Origin: CAZAMT01 sp964486145 | GTDB lineage: Bacteria > Bacteroidota > Bacteroidia > Bacteroidales > JAAAOM01 | Length of the DNA stretch: 7,470 nt | Direction of reading: 5' to 3' | NCBI GenBank assembly: GCA_964486145.1 | Contig: CAZAMT010000202.1 | Location: 1-7,470, forward strand | In this document: piece by piece, positions 6,735-7,470 of the stretch | Numbering within the stretch: the stretch's first letter is position 1 | How the letters are laid out: each line of letters opens with the position of its first letter | Notes under the pieces: generated by a model | Databases searched by the model: none | Told to the model about the DNA's origin: nothing | Seen by the model: the letters and a program-made list of their open reading frames with translations, nothing else | Translations under genes and position numbers: made by a program

Positions 6735-7316
6735 GTGAAAAATCAAAACCGAAGTTACTTTTATGCAGGCCTGTCAATCTTATTTTGGGCTACCGTAGCT
6801 TATGCATTCAAACTGGGTCTTCGCTATTTTGATTTCGTTTCCCTGCTATTTTTTTCGGTTCTAACATCTTTTGTTTGTCTTTTCATTGTTGTTCTGTTCT
6901 ATGGGCACTTTACTGGATATTTAATGCCCGGGACAAACGAAAACCGGAAATAAAACTGTTTCTAAACTTTTTATTTGCCTCCGTATTCACCGGAATTATA
7001 TATTTCATTTATCCTGATAAATCCAAAATCAACCTTTATGGAATATTTGGATCAATTTATGTTGGATTATTTTAAATGGGGCTGACATTTATTTTTTGGT
7101 TGAAAGCGGTTGAATATGCTGAAGACGCGGCGAAAACAGGAAATTTAATTTACCTGACACCGTTTTTTTCCCCTGGTGGTAATTAGCCTCGTATTAAATG
7201 AAAATATATATTTTACGTCTGCTGTTGGGTTGATAGTCATTATAGCGGGCATCCTGCTGCAGCAACAGGTTGAAATAAACAAACGGAGGATAAATAATGA
7301 AACAGACCAGGTCTGA
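6735..7316 (+). pseudogene. Decayed DMT/EamA-type transporter gene
   Basis: Remains of a drug/metabolite-transporter (EamA) membrane protein, normally about 300 residues with ten helices. Segment A, from GTG 6735 to about 6900, encodes the first two helices (YFYAGLSILFWATVAYAFKL and the following hydrophobic stretch). Segment B, in another frame from about 6890, continues with LWALYWIFNARDKRKPEIKL, which belongs far later in the family; roughly a third of the protein is missing between them. Segment B then meets a TAA at 7073-7075, where the family usually has Glu (GLFEMG, here GLF-stop-MG). The frame goes on as MGLTFIFWLKAVEYAEDAAK until a run of T7C4 at 7163-7173, where one extra base shifts the frame. 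Segment C (LVVISLVLNENIYF, then GLIVIIAGILLQQ) ends at TGA 7314-7316. The lesions suggest a dead gene. The one-base shift alone could be an assembly error, but the deletion and stop would remain. Confidence 0.75.
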
Positions 7317-7470
7317 GATAATTACAGAGGCACATACTACCATGATTGACCCTGATAGCTATCGGGGGTGTGCCAAATTTCAGGTTTTGTCACAAATTTT
7401 AAACACATGAAACATCCATGATTATATTTTAAAAACACACGCACATGATTATTAAAGGTTCTTCTACGAC
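7317..7470. other. Intergenic end of window
   Basis: An AT-rich stretch with no gene that can be supported apart from a possible start at 7445 that runs off the end. It holds the inverted repeat at 7329-7374 and three copies of CATGATT (from 7341, 7417 and 7444), which may be chance in such sequence. Confidence 0.5.
7329..7374. repeat. Nested inverted repeat with TAGCTA core
   Basis: The inner palindrome CCCTGATAGCTATCGGGG (7350-7367) is symmetric about 7358/7359, with a single T-G wobble out of nine pairs. An outer pair, GGCACA (7329-7334) and TGTGCC (7369-7374), encloses it, with 15 unpaired bases on the left and only one on the right. It follows the transporter remnant and lacks a clean T-run, so it is not a standard terminator. 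It could be a dispersed palindromic repeat, a transcript-end hairpin or a protein site. The palindrome is direct observation; its role is unknown. Confidence 0.55.

Noticed and set aside
7445..7470. Possible start of a next gene (ATG followed by IIKGSST)
   Set aside because: Only eight full codons are inside the window, with no promoter or recognisable family; it cannot be supported.

Overview
The window looks like a chromosomal segment of a Bacteroidota bacterium. Base use is AT-rich. Genes lack Shine-Dalgarno sequences and start in A/T-rich leaders. Two good matches to the Bacteroidota promoter form (TTTG or TTG, about 19 bases, TAnnTTTG) stand before genes. The order rplU-rpmA-serS and the SerRS and L21 sequence styles also fit this phylum. 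Genus and species cannot be told from the sequence.

Left part (1-3438, + strand): a promoter and a tight three-gene operon. It encodes a gluconate-2-dehydrogenase-subunit-3-like protein with a twin-arginine leader, a GMC-family flavoprotein dehydrogenase with no leader of its own, and a membrane-anchored c-type cytochrome with nine CxxCH haem sites. Together they read as a periplasmic flavin dehydrogenase that oxidises an alcohol, sugar or sugar acid and passes electrons to a multihaem wire. Its layout recalls the three-subunit gluconate, sorbitol and FAD-glucose dehydrogenases, but the cytochrome is of a different kind. The substrate is unknown. This is the most interesting part of the window.

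Middle (3521-4135, - strand): a DUF151/bifunctional-nuclease-family protein with a C-terminal UVR motif. It converges with the cytochrome gene and diverges from rplU. An AT-rich 252-base spacer (4136-4387) carries the rplU promoter and perhaps that of the nuclease-like gene.

Right part (4388-6729, + strand): translation genes. These are rplU (L21 with a 130-residue charged, disordered tail), rpmA (L27), a strong hairpin with a T-run, and serS (seryl-tRNA synthetase).

End (6735-7470): a decayed DMT/EamA transporter gene directly after serS, with an internal deletion, a premature stop and a one-base frameshift. It is followed by a nested inverted repeat centred on TAGCTA. The last 150 bases hold no gene that can be supported.
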